A stretch of DNA of 64,000 bases, taken from the NCBI GenBank assembly GCA_963772825.1, contig CAVYYX010000022.1, positions 186,001-250,000 of the forward strand, given 5' to 3'. Below the pieces are notes generated by a model. It had not been told where the DNA came from and ran no database searches. It saw only the letters and a list, made by a program, of their open reading frames with translations. The translations under genes and the position numbers were made by a program. Source of the DNA: Desertimonas sp963772825 (GTDB lineage Bacteria > Actinomycetota > Acidimicrobiia > Acidimicrobiales > Ilumatobacteraceae). The stretch's first letter is position 1; the number at the start of each line of letters is the position of its first letter. Below, piece by piece: positions 1 to 6,962 of this stretch.

Positions 1-179
1 CAACAGCAACCGAGAAGTCGCCAGTAGTGACCGCTTCGGCCCCCGACCGCAGCACCGATGAGGCCGAGACCGGCGTCGCGAGCGCTAGCGAGCAGCCGGA
101 CGCGAGCGAGTCTTCGAGCGAGCCAGAGACGCAGCCGGAAGCGAGCGAGTCTTCGAGCGAGCCAGGAGAAGCGTCATGA
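1..179 (+). CDS. rplD: 50S ribosomal protein L4 (uL4), C-terminal tail only
   Basis: Only the last 58 codons are present, read from position 3. Assignment to L4 rests on position, since rplD precedes rplW in the S10 operon; no L4 core is visible. What is visible is an acidic, Ser/Glu/Ala-rich tail that reads a unit of about ASESSSEPE twice (around 100-124 and 141-165). The stop (177-179) overlaps the rplW ATG as ATGA. The stretch around 78-99 resembles the GAGCGCTAGCGAG core of the dispersed element found at 5053 and 52285, so the tail may derive in part from such an element (inference). Confidence 0.6.
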   Translation, partial: TATEKSPVVTASAPDRSTDEAETGVASASEQPDASESSSEPETQPEASESSSEPGEAS

Positions 180-463
180 AAGACCCACGCGACATCATCC
201 TCGCCCCGGTTGTCTCCGAGAAGAGCTACGCCCTGATGGAGACCGGCGTGTACACGTTCAAGGTCCACCCGTCGGCACGCAAGCCGGAGATCCGCGACGC
301 CGTCGAGGAGATCTGGGGCGTCGAGGTCTACAGCGTCAACACGCTGAATCGCCCCGGCAAGCGCCGCCGCACCCGCGGCACCAACCGCGTCGGTTCGAAG
401 CCCGGCGTCAAGCACGCCATCGTCACCCTCTCGGCGGGCGAGATCCCGCTGTTCGAGAACTGA
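176..463 (+). CDS. rplW: 50S ribosomal protein L23 (uL23)
   Basis: This 95-residue protein binds 23S rRNA domain III next to the exit tunnel and docks trigger factor and SRP. It has the usual length. The N-terminus DIILAPVVSEKSYALME and the basic loop RPGKRRRTRGTNR are family-typical. It starts inside the rplD stop codon (ATGA), so translation is probably coupled, and rplB follows after 7 bp. The order rplD-rplW-rplB is the standard S10 operon. Confidence 0.95.
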   Translation: MKDPRDIILAPVVSEKSYALMETGVYTFKVHPSARKPEIRDAVEEIWGVEVYSVNTLNRPGKRRRTRGTNRVGSKPGVKHAIVTLSAGEIPLFEN

Positions 464-470
464 GGTCGTC

Positions 471-1307
471 ATGGGCATCCGCACTCGCAAACCCACCAGC
501 CCCGGCCGGCGCTTCCAGACGGTCTCGGACTTCGCCGAGATCACCGCGAAGCGCCCCGAGAAGTCGCTGCTCGGCCCCAAGCCGAAGACCGGCGGACGCA
601 ACGCCCACGGGCGGATGACGTCGCGGCACCGCGGTGGCGGCCACAAGCAGCAGTACCGCATCATCGACTTCAAGCGCAACAAGGACGGCGTCACGGCCAA
701 GGTCGCGGCCATCGAGTACGACCCGAACCGCACGTGTCGCATCGCCCTGCTGCACTATGCCGACGGCACCAAGGCCTACATCCTCGCCCCTCGCGGGCTG
801 ACGGTCGGCGACCACGTGATGAGCGGCCATGGCGCCGACATCAAGCCGGGCAACGCCCTGCCGATGCGCTACATCCCGGTCGGTACCACCGTGCACAACG
901 TCGAGCTGCGCCCCGGCCAGGGCGGCAAGATCGGCCGTTCGGCGGGGATCGCCGTGCAGCTCGTCGCCAAAGACGGCGACTTCGCCACGCTGCGCATGCC
1001 GTCCACCGAGATGCGCCGGGTCCCGATCGACTGCCGGGCCACGGTCGGCGAGGTCGGCAACTCCGAGCACGAGCTGGTCAAGGTCGGCAAGGCCGGCCGC
1101 AATCGCTGGAAGGGCGTCCGCCCGCAGACCCGTGGCGTGGCGATGAACCCCGTCGACCACCCGCTCGGTGGTGGCGAGGGTCGCTCGTCCGGTGGCCGTC
1201 CGGCCGTGTCCCCGTGGGGCAAGCCGGAGGGTCGCACCCGCGACAAGTCGAAGTCCTCGCAGTCGCTCATCATTCGCCGTCGCCGCACCGGAAAGGGTCG
1301 GAGGTAG
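471..1307 (+). CDS. rplB: 50S ribosomal protein L2 (uL2)
   Basis: This 278-residue primary 23S rRNA-binding protein helps form the peptidyl-transferase centre. It begins MGIRTRKPTSPGRR. It carries the highly conserved C-terminal loop with HPLGGGEG and SPWGKP, which contains the histidine linked to peptidyl transfer. The end is the usual basic tail (IRRRRTGKGRR). It sits 7 bp after rplW and 3 bp before rpsS. Confidence 0.97.
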   Translation: MGIRTRKPTSPGRRFQTVSDFAEITAKRPEKSLLGPKPKTGGRNAHGRMTSRHRGGGHKQQYRIIDFKRNKDGVTAKVAAIEYDPNRTCRIALLHYADGTKAYILAPRGLTVGDHVMSGHGADIKPGNALPMRYIPVGTTVHNVELRPGQGGKIGRSAGIAVQLVAKDGDFATLRMPSTEMRRVPIDCRATVGEVGNSEHELVKVGKAGRNRWKGVRPQTRGVAMNPVDHPLGGGEGRSSGGRPAVSPWGKPEGRTRDKSKSSQSLIIRRRRTGKGRR

Positions 1308-1310
1308 TCC

Positions 1311-1595
1311 ATGTCTCGCAGCTTGAAGAAGGGTCCCTTCGTCGACGACCACCTGCTCAAGAAGGTCGACGTCCAGAACACCGCCGGTGAGCGCCGCGTC
1401 ATCAAGACCTGGTCACGCCGCTCGACGATCATCCCCGACATGGTCGGCCACACGATCGCCGTGCATGACGGGCGCAAGCACGTCCCGGTGTACATCACCG
1501 AGTCGATGGTCGGGCACAAGCTCGGCGAGTTCAGCCCGAGCCGCACGTTCAAGTTCCATGCCGGCCAGGAGAAGTCGGCGAAGGGTCGGCGCTGA
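1311..1595 (+). CDS. rpsS: 30S ribosomal protein S19 (uS19)
   Basis: This 94-residue protein of the 30S head complexes with S13 and binds 16S rRNA. The canonical start SRSLKKGPFVDDHLLKK and the central RRSTIIPDMVGHTIAVH motif are present. The TGA stop shares one base with the rplV ATG (TGATG), indicating coupled translation. Confidence 0.97.
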   Translation: MSRSLKKGPFVDDHLLKKVDVQNTAGERRVIKTWSRRSTIIPDMVGHTIAVHDGRKHVPVYITESMVGHKLGEFSPSRTFKFHAGQEKSAKGRR

Positions 1596-2257
1596 TGACC
1601 GGCCTCAAGCTCAACGACGGCGTGCTCCAGCTCGACGGGCGGGTCTCGACGAGGGCCACCGCCAAGTACCTGCGCGGCTCGGCCTCCAAGGCCCGCGAGG
1701 TCCTCAACCTGATCCGCGGGCTCGACGTGCGGCGCGCCGACGAGGTGCTGCAGTTCACCGACCGCGCCGCGGCAGCCGAGGTCCGCAAGGTTCTCGCCAG
1801 CGCCGTCGCCAATGCGATGCACAACGACAGCCAGGATGTCGAGGAGCTGTTTGTCGTCGCCTGCTACGCCGACGAGGGTCCGACGCTCAAGCGCTTCCGC
1901 CCCCGGGCCCGTGGCCGGGCCAGCCGGATCAACAAGCGGACGTGTCACATCACGGTGCTCGTCGCGCGGATGAGCGACGAGCGCTTGGAGATCGTCCAGG
2001 CCCGCCAGGCCTCCGGTCCGGCCGCCCGCCGCGTCGGCACCTCGGCGCAGGCCCGCCGCGAGCGCGTCGCCCGCAGCCGGGCACGTGCCGAAGGGCTGCG
2101 TGAGGGTGACGAGGTCGACGCCGAGAGCGCTGACGCCGTCGAGGTCGCTGACGACACAATTGTTGAAGAGGCTCTGGAAGGTGACGTCGCGGAGTCGGTG
2201 GACGAGGACCCAGTCGTTTGTGTCAGACGAGGTGACCGAATCGGGTCAACCAGCTGA
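1595..2257 (+). CDS. rplV: 50S ribosomal protein L22 (uL22) with acidic tail, cut by a frameshift or palindrome
   Basis: L22 lines the peptide exit tunnel. Residues 10-125 are a normal L22 core, with ATAKYLRGSASKAREVLNLI and a tunnel-loop region around RFRPRARGRASRINKRT. After that comes a basic stretch and then an acidic tail (VEEALEGDVAESVDEDP). In this frame the ORF stops at a TGA (2255-2257) lying in the right arm of the 49-bp palindrome at 2216-2264. One base fewer at 2216-2220 would continue the acidic tail into the following sunset-domain ORF, giving a 316-residue protein. The real product could therefore be L22-sunset, or two separate proteins. Confidence 0.85.
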   Translation: MTGLKLNDGVLQLDGRVSTRATAKYLRGSASKAREVLNLIRGLDVRRADEVLQFTDRAAAAEVRKVLASAVANAMHNDSQDVEELFVVACYADEGPTLKRFRPRARGRASRINKRTCHITVLVARMSDERLEIVQARQASGPAARRVGTSAQARRERVARSRARAEGLREGDEVDAESADAVEVADDTIVEEALEGDVAESVDEDPVVCVRRGDRIGSTS

Positions 2258-2264
2258 CGCAAAC
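2216..2264. repeat. 49-bp palindromic element, copy A
   Basis: The left arm is GTTTGTGTCAG and the right arm CTGACGCAAAC, an 11-bp stem with one G-T wobble around a 27-nt middle. It has the same 49-bp length and arms as copies at 2276, 33282, 34300 and 34361. It lies in coding sequence: its right arm supplies the rplV TGA, and its left arm supplies the possible GTG start (2220) of the next ORF. Confidence 0.85.
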
Positions 2265-2546
2265 GAGGCGGACGAGCTTGTGTCAGACGATGAGCCGGAA
2301 TCCGGTCGATCTGCTGACACAAACGACGTCGAGCTGCCGGCGGGGGCCGTCGTGGCGCCGGAGGACGGGTCGATCCCCGAGGGCTACGAGATCAAGGGCA
2401 ACACCAACTCGATGAAGTACCACCTGCCGGGCACCCGGTACTACGACGTGACGATTCCGGAGCTCTTCTTCGATACGCCCGAGAGCGCCGAAGCGGCCGG
2501 CTACGAGGCGCCAGGCGGAGCGAAGAAGACTGAGGAGAACAAGTAA
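2220..2546 (+). CDS. Sunset-domain ORF, probably the displaced C-terminus of L22
   Basis: Read from GTG 2220 this is 108 residues. Residues 1-40 are acidic and contain two copies of a VSD-x3-ESG-x2-AD-x-N repeat encoded by the two palindromes. Residues 60-100 carry a domain with IKGNTNSMKYHLPGTRYYD followed by PELFF and AEAAGYEAP, which resembles the small 'sunset' domain seen at the C-terminus of many actinobacterial proteins. Its function is not established. The stop TAA overlaps the rpsC ATG (TAATG), so it must be translated with the operon. A weak GAGGA lies upstream of GTG 2220. Alternatively it is the in-frame end of L22 after removing one T near 2217-2219. Confidence 0.6.
   Translation: MSDEVTESGQPADANEADELVSDDEPESGRSADTNDVELPAGAVVAPEDGSIPEGYEIKGNTNSMKYHLPGTRYYDVTIPELFFDTPESAEAAGYEAPGGAKKTEENK
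2276..2324. repeat. 49-bp palindromic element, copy B
   Basis: Arms are TTGTGTCAG and CTGACACAA, a perfect 9-bp pairing inside the 49-bp unit. It starts exactly 60 bp after copy A, so both are read in one frame and give a 20-codon repeat (9 of 16 compared residues identical). Copies D and E at 34300 show the same tandem arrangement, 61 bp apart. Confidence 0.85.
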
Positions 2547-3433
2547 TGGGCCAGAAGATCAACCCGTACGGGTTCCGTCTCGGCATCACCACCGACTGGA
2601 AGAGCCGGTGGTTCTCCGAACGTCAGTACAAGGAATACCTCACGGAGGACTGGAAGATCCGTGAGGCGATCATGCGCCGCATGGAGTCGGCGGCGATCAG
2701 CCGCATCGAGATCGAGCGCACCCGTGACAAGGTCCGCGTCGATGTCCACACGGCACGTCCGGGCATCGTCATCGGACGCCGGGGCGCCCAGGCCGACGAG
2801 CTGCGCACGCTGATCACCGACATCACGGGCAACCCGAAGGTGCAGCTGAACATCGTCGAGATCAAGAGCCCCGAGCTCGACGCCGCGCTGATCGCCCAGG
2901 GCGTCGCCGATCAGCTCGCCAACCGCATCGCCTTCCGTCGGGCCATGAAGCGCGCCGTGCAGAACGCTCAGCGCGCCGGCGCCCTCGGCATCCGCGTGCA
3001 GTGCTCGGGTCGCCTCGGTGGCGCCGAGATGAGCCGCACCGAGTGGTACCGCGAGGGTCGCGTTCCGCTGCACACGCTGCGTGCCGACATCGACTACGGA
3101 TTCCGCGAGGCCCGCACCACGTCGGGCCGCGTCGGCGTCAAGGTGTGGCTGTACAAGGGCGACATCCTTCCGTACAAGGTGTCCGACGACAAGATCGTCC
3201 GTGAGGCGGCGATGGCCGTCGGCGAGACGTCGGGCCAGGCCGCCGAGCCACGCCGCGTCGTGTCCAGCGCCGCCCGCCGCCCGGCCGAGGAGGCCGCCGC
3301 CGCCGCCGAGGCCGCCGCCCCCCTGATCAAGGAAGCCGACCTCGAGCTGGAGAAGCTGCTCGACGAGGAAGAAGACATCGCTCGACGGACCCACGACGCA
3401 CACGAGCCGCCGCACTTCCGAGGGGATGATTGA
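2546..3433 (+). CDS. rpsC: 30S ribosomal protein S3 (uS3) with long C-terminal extension
   Basis: This protein of the mRNA entry tunnel has 295 residues, against about 210-275 in most bacteria. Residues 1-210 are canonical: start GQKINPYGFRLGI, KH-domain GxxG loop in GIVIGRRGAQ, and a C-terminal domain with GRLGGAEMSRTEWYREGR and KVWLYKGDILPYK. Residues 225-295 are an Ala/Glu-rich extension ending in an acidic stretch (LEKLLDEEEDI). Its ATG overlaps the preceding stop. The end overlaps the Shine-Dalgarno region of rplP. Confidence 0.96.
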   Translation: MGQKINPYGFRLGITTDWKSRWFSERQYKEYLTEDWKIREAIMRRMESAAISRIEIERTRDKVRVDVHTARPGIVIGRRGAQADELRTLITDITGNPKVQLNIVEIKSPELDAALIAQGVADQLANRIAFRRAMKRAVQNAQRAGALGIRVQCSGRLGGAEMSRTEWYREGRVPLHTLRADIDYGFREARTTSGRVGVKVWLYKGDILPYKVSDDKIVREAAMAVGETSGQAAEPRRVVSSAARRPAEEAAAAAEAAAPLIKEADLELEKLLDEEEDIARRTHDAHEPPHFRGDD

Positions 3434-3434
3434 A

Positions 3435-3851
3435 ATGTTGATGCCCCGCAAAGTCGCTCACCGCAAGCATCACCGCGGCCGCACCAGAGGTGTGGCGAGC
3501 GGTGGAACCTCGCTGGCTTTCGGCGAGTACGGCATCCAGGCCCTCGAGCCTGGGTGGATCACTGCCCGCCAGATCGAGGCCGCCCGTATCGCCATGACCC
3601 GCGCCATCAAGCGCGGTGGCAAGGTGTGGATCAACGTCTTCCCCGACAAGCCGGTGACCAAGAAGCCGGCCGAGACGCGGATGGGCTCCGGCAAGGGCAA
3701 CCCGGAACTGTGGGTCGCCGTCGTCAAGCCCGGCCGCGTGCTCTTCGAGCTGTCGTTCCCCGATCCGGTGCAGGCTCGCATCGCGATGGACAAGGCCGTC
3801 CAGAAGCTGCCGATCAAGGCTCGGGTCATCTCTCGCGAGGAGATCGTCTGA
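3435..3851 (+). CDS. rplP: 50S ribosomal protein L16 (uL16)
   Basis: L16 (138 residues) organises the A-site region of the 50S. I chose ATG 3435 over ATG 3426 because it gives the canonical MLMPRKVAHRKHHRG start and leaves AGGGG (3421-3425) at a normal distance. The substrate loop GKVWINVFPDKPVTKKPAETRMGSGKG is intact. The stop shares a base with the rpmC start. Confidence 0.97.
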   Translation: MLMPRKVAHRKHHRGRTRGVASGGTSLAFGEYGIQALEPGWITARQIEAARIAMTRAIKRGGKVWINVFPDKPVTKKPAETRMGSGKGNPELWVAVVKPGRVLFELSFPDPVQARIAMDKAVQKLPIKARVISREEIV

Positions 3852-4066
3852 TGGCCACCAAGACCAGTGCCCTGGCCGAGCTGAGCCTCGCCGAGCTCAT
3901 CGCCGAGCTCCGTGAGTCGAAGCAGGAGGCGCTCAACCTGCGCTTCCGCAATGCCACGGGTCAGCTCGAGAACACCGCCGAGATGACGCGGGTGCGTCGC
4001 CAGATCGCCCGCCTCAACACGCTCATCCGTCAACGCGAGATCGCAGAAGCAGAGGCCAGCAAGTGA
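3851..4066 (+). CDS. rpmC: 50S ribosomal protein L29 (uL29)
   Basis: A 71-residue two-helix protein at the tunnel exit and part of the SRP/trigger-factor docking site. The LNLRFRNATGQLENT motif followed by RVRRQIARLNTLIRQRE is typical. The ATG overlaps the rplP stop, and the end overlaps the rpsQ GTG start by four bases. Confidence 0.95.
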   Translation: MATKTSALAELSLAELIAELRESKQEALNLRFRNATGQLENTAEMTRVRRQIARLNTLIRQREIAEAEASK

Positions 4067-4335
4067 GCGACACCAACACCGAGCCACGCGCATCACGCAA
4101 GGTACGCGAGGGCGTCGTCGTGTCCGACTCGATGGACAAGACCGTCGTCGTCGCCGTCATCGAGCGCGTCCGCCATCCCAAGTACAACAAGTTCGTGCTG
4201 CAGACCAAGCGTCTGTACGCCCACGACGAGGCCAACGACGTCAACGTCGGCGACAAGGTGCGGGTCATGGAGACCCGCCCGCTGTCCAAGACGAAGCGCT
4301 GGCGCGTCGCCGAAGTCCTCGAGCGAGCGAAGTAG
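4063..4335 (+). CDS. rpsQ: 30S ribosomal protein S17 (uS17)
   Basis: A 90-residue OB-fold protein binding 16S rRNA helix 11. GTG start overlapping the rpmC stop (GTGA). The motifs GVVVSDSMDKTVVVAVIERV and KVRVMETRPLSKTKRWRV are conserved. The first ten residues before KVREG are a non-conserved leader. Confidence 0.95.
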   Translation: MSDTNTEPRASRKVREGVVVSDSMDKTVVVAVIERVRHPKYNKFVLQTKRLYAHDEANDVNVGDKVRVMETRPLSKTKRWRVAEVLERAK

Positions 4336-4342
4336 AGCCGAG

Positions 4343-4711
4343 ATGATTCAGCAAGAGTCCAGGCTCCGCGTCGCGGACAACTCGGGTGCCAAGGAGGTGC
4401 TCGTGATCAAGGTGCTCGGTGGCACGCGCCGCCGCTACGCCTCGATCGGCGACATCTTCGTGGCCACCGTCAAGGACGCCATCCCCGGTGCTGGCGTCAA
4501 GAAGGGCGAGGTCGTCAAATGCGTCGTCGTGCGCACGAAGAAGGAGAAGCGCCGTCCCGACGGCAGCTACATCCGCTTCGACGAGAACGCCGCCGTCCTG
4601 ATCAAGGACGACAACACACCGCGCGGCACGCGCATCTTCGGCCCAGTCGGCCGCGAGCTGCGCGACCGCCGCTTCATGAGAATCGTGTCACTCGCCCCGG
4701 AGGTGTTGTGA
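4343..4711 (+). CDS. rplN: 50S ribosomal protein L14 (uL14)
   Basis: A 122-residue protein contributing to intersubunit bridges and the RsfS site. MIQQESRLRVADNSGAKEV is the canonical start, and ARIFGPVGRELR-like sequence (TRIFGPVGRELRDRRFM) and the VSLAPEVL end are intact. Stop TGA overlaps the rplX ATG. Confidence 0.97.
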   Translation: MIQQESRLRVADNSGAKEVLVIKVLGGTRRRYASIGDIFVATVKDAIPGAGVKKGEVVKCVVVRTKKEKRRPDGSYIRFDENAAVLIKDDNTPRGTRIFGPVGRELRDRRFMRIVSLAPEVL

Positions 4712-5052
4712 TGAAACTGCGCAAGGGTGACACCGTCGAGGTGCTCACCGGCAAGAACAAGGGCAAGCAGGGCACCATCCTGCAGGTCCTGCCGGCCGAG
4801 GACAAGGTCATCGTGTCGGCCGTCAACACGGCGTCCAAGCACACGAAGCCGGGCCGCCGTCATCGCAACCGCCAGGCGCCCCAGCAGCGCGACCAGGGTG
4901 GCATCATCGAGATCGACGTGCCGATCCACGTCAGCAACGTCGCCTACGTGCACGGCGGCAAGACGGTGCGCCTCGGCTACAGCACCGACGCCAAGGGCAA
5001 CAAGGTGCGCGTCGCCAAGCTCGGCGCCGGCAAGACCGAGGTGATCGGATGA
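4711..5052 (+). CDS. rplX: 50S ribosomal protein L24 (uL24)
   Basis: This assembly initiator of the 50S has 113 residues, with a KOW motif at the start (RKGDTVEVLTGKNKGKQG). Its last four codons and stop (5038-5052) are repeated almost exactly at 5130-5144, where they form the rplE start region. This is a direct repeat flanking an inserted element. The arrangement suggests that the rplX stop and rplE start once overlapped as ATGA. Confidence 0.96.
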   Translation: MKLRKGDTVEVLTGKNKGKQGTILQVLPAEDKVIVSAVNTASKHTKPGRRHRNRQAPQQRDQGGIIEIDVPIHVSNVAYVHGGKTVRLGYSTDAKGNKVRVAKLGAGKTEVIG

Positions 5053-5144
5053 ACCGCAACCGATACGAGCGACCGAGCGCCAGCGAGGGAGCGGCCAGCC
5101 GCGGCCTGCGTGGCCGGGGAACGCAATTAGAGGTAATCGGATGA
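5038..5144 (+). mobile_element. Short inserted element with 15-bp flanking direct repeats at rplX/rplE
   Basis: GAGGTGATCGGATGA (5038-5052) and GAGGTAATCGGATGA (5130-5144) differ at one base and flank 77 bp. The insert contains GAGCG-type repeats followed by GCGGCCTGCGTGGCCG and GGGGAACGCAA. A second copy at 52285-52363 has the same 92-bp spacing between its flanking repeats. The left flank keeps the rplX stop; the right flank supplies GAGG and the ATG of rplE. No transposase is encoded, so any mobility would have to be driven in trans (inference). Confidence 0.75.
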
Positions 5145-5791
5145 GCGATACAGCAACCGCAACGAAGACGATGCCGCGGCTCAAACAGCGCTACAACGAC
5201 CAGTTCAGGAGCCAGCTTCAAGAGCGGCTCGAGCTGACCAACGTGATGCGCGTGCCGACGCTCGACAAGATCGTCATCAACATGGGCGTCGGCCGGGCCA
5301 CCCAGCAGCCGTCGCAGCTCGAGGCGGCCGTCGTCGACCTCACAGCGATCGCCGGGCAGAAGCCGATCGTCACCAAGGCCAAGCACTCGATCGCCGGCTT
5401 CAAGCTTCGCGAGGGCCAGGCCATCGGCACCAAGGTCACGCTGCGCGGCGACCGGATGTGGGAGTTTCTCGACCGCCTGATCGCCGTCGCGATCCCGCGC
5501 ATCCGCGACTTCCGCGGCCTGCCGGCGACGTCGTGGGACGGCCGGGGCAACTACACCTTCGGCCTCAACGACCAGACCGTGTTCCCGGAGATCGACTACG
5601 ACAAGATCGATACGCCCCGTGGCATGGACATCACCATCGTCACCACCGCCACCGACGACGCAGCCGGCAAGGCGCTGCTCGACACCTTCGGGTTCCCGTT
5701 CCGCACCGGAACCGACCCGCTCGCCGGTGCGCCGGAGAAGAAGCGTTCCCGTGGACCAGTTCGCGGCGGCAAGTCCGCCAAGAGGAAGTAG
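5141..5791 (+). CDS. rplE: 50S ribosomal protein L5 (uL5)
   Basis: L5 binds 5S rRNA in the central protuberance. It has 216 residues, against about 180-190 usually. The extra length is a short N-terminal leader and a basic tail (PEKKRSRGPVRGGKSAKRK). NVMRVPTLDKIVINMGVGRA, GQKPIVTKAKHSIAGFKLREG and PRIRDFRGL are conserved. The start region derives from the right flank of the inserted element. Confidence 0.96.
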   Translation: MSDTATATKTMPRLKQRYNDQFRSQLQERLELTNVMRVPTLDKIVINMGVGRATQQPSQLEAAVVDLTAIAGQKPIVTKAKHSIAGFKLREGQAIGTKVTLRGDRMWEFLDRLIAVAIPRIRDFRGLPATSWDGRGNYTFGLNDQTVFPEIDYDKIDTPRGMDITIVTTATDDAAGKALLDTFGFPFRTGTDPLAGAPEKKRSRGPVRGGKSAKRK

Positions 5792-5807
5792 AGGCCTCGC
5801 AACCACC

Positions 5808-5993
5808 ATGGCCAAGAAAGCACTGATCAACAAGGCTGCTGGCAAGCCCAAGTTCAAGGTTCGCGCCTACACCCGCTGCCGCCGTTGTGGGCGCGCCCGC
5901 TCCGTGCTGCGCAAGTTCGGGCTGTGCCGGGTGTGCCTGCGCGAGCTCGCCCACGCTGGCGAGATCCCCGGTCTGACGAAGTCGAGCTGGTGA
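5808..5993 (+). CDS. rpsZ: 30S ribosomal protein S14 type Z (uS14, zinc form)
   Basis: A 61-residue zinc-ribbon S14. The four zinc ligands are in CRRCGRARSVLRKFGLCRVC, and the end RELAHAGEIPGLTKSSW is typical. The short, cysteine-containing form replaces the longer zinc-free S14 at this operon position. Confidence 0.96.
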   Translation: MAKKALINKAAGKPKFKVRAYTRCRRCGRARSVLRKFGLCRVCLRELAHAGEIPGLTKSSW

Positions 5994-6006
5994 GGGAGGA
6001 GAAGAG

Positions 6007-6408
6007 ATGCTGACTGACCCCATTGCCGACATGCTCACCCGCGTTCGCAACGCCAACACTGCGATGCACGACGTGGTGAAGATGCCGTCGTCGAAGCAGA
6101 AGGTGGCGCTCGCCGAGATCCTCGAGTCCGAGGGCTACATCGGCGGCTACGAAGTCGCCCCGTCGCCCAAGGGCGTCGGCGACGTGCTGACGATCCACCT
6201 CAAGTACTCGCCCGACCGCGACCGGACGATCTCCGGCCTCCGTCGGGTGTCGTCGCCAGGCCTGCGCGTGTATCGCAAGGCCAACGCCGTGCCGCGCGTG
6301 CTCGGCGGCCTCGGCGTCGCCGTCCTGTCCACCTCCCAAGGGCTGATGACCGACCGTGAAGCGCGCAAGCGCAAGGTCGGCGGCGAAGTCCTTTGCTACG
6401 TGTGGTGA
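6007..6408 (+). CDS. rpsH: 30S ribosomal protein S8 (uS8)
   Basis: A 133-residue primary 16S rRNA binder. Starts MLTDPIADMLTRVRNANTA and ends with the GLMTDREARKRKVGGEVLCYVW signature. GGAGGAGAAG just upstream (5996-6005) is a strong Shine-Dalgarno. Confidence 0.97.
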   Translation: MLTDPIADMLTRVRNANTAMHDVVKMPSSKQKVALAEILESEGYIGGYEVAPSPKGVGDVLTIHLKYSPDRDRTISGLRRVSSPGLRVYRKANAVPRVLGGLGVAVLSTSQGLMTDREARKRKVGGEVLCYVW

Positions 6409-6415
6409 GGTAGAG

Positions 6416-6958
6416 ATGTCTCGAATCGGACAAGCCCCGATCCCCGTCCCGAGCGGCGTCGACATCACGATCGACGGACAGTCGATCACGGTGAAGGGTC
6501 CCAAGGGCACGCTCACCCGAACGATCGTCCCGTCGATCTCCGTGGCCAACGACGACGGCACGCTCAACGTGACCCGACCCGACGACGAGCGCGACAACCG
6601 CGCCCTTCACGGGCTCACGCGCAGCCTCATCAACAACATGGTGATCGGCGTCACCGACGGTTTCACCAAGCGGCTGGAGATCGTCGGCGTCGGCTACCGC
6701 GCCGAGGCCCAAGGGCCGACGGCGATCCGTCTGGCGCTCGGCTACAGCCACCCGGTCAACGTCAGCGCTCCTGAGGGCGTGACGTTCGAGGTCCCGGCGC
6801 CGACCCAGGTCGTCGTCAGCGGCATCGACAAGGAAGTCGTCGGCCAGGTGGCCGCCGACATCCGCTCCATCCGCAAGCCCGAGCCCTATAAGGGCAAGGG
6901 AGTCCGCTACCAGGGCGAGCGTGTCCTGCGTAAGGCGGGCAAGGCAGGAAAGAAGTAG
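6416..6958 (+). CDS. rplF: 50S ribosomal protein L6 (uL6)
   Basis: A 180-residue protein near the sarcin-ricin loop. MSRIGQAPIPVPSGVDI starts it. The C-terminal motif PEPYKGKGVRYQGE is the L6 signature. ATG 6416 follows GAGGTAGAG, a good ribosome-binding site seven bases after the rpsH stop. Confidence 0.97.
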   Translation: MSRIGQAPIPVPSGVDITIDGQSITVKGPKGTLTRTIVPSISVANDDGTLNVTRPDDERDNRALHGLTRSLINNMVIGVTDGFTKRLEIVGVGYRAEAQGPTAIRLALGYSHPVNVSAPEGVTFEVPAPTQVVVSGIDKEVVGQVAADIRSIRKPEPYKGKGVRYQGERVLRKAGKAGKK

Positions 6959-6962
6959 GAGT

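Noticed and set aside
2216..2324. CRISPR-like array
   Set aside because: The units are palindromes about 60 bp apart with no constant repeat/variable spacer structure and no cas genes.
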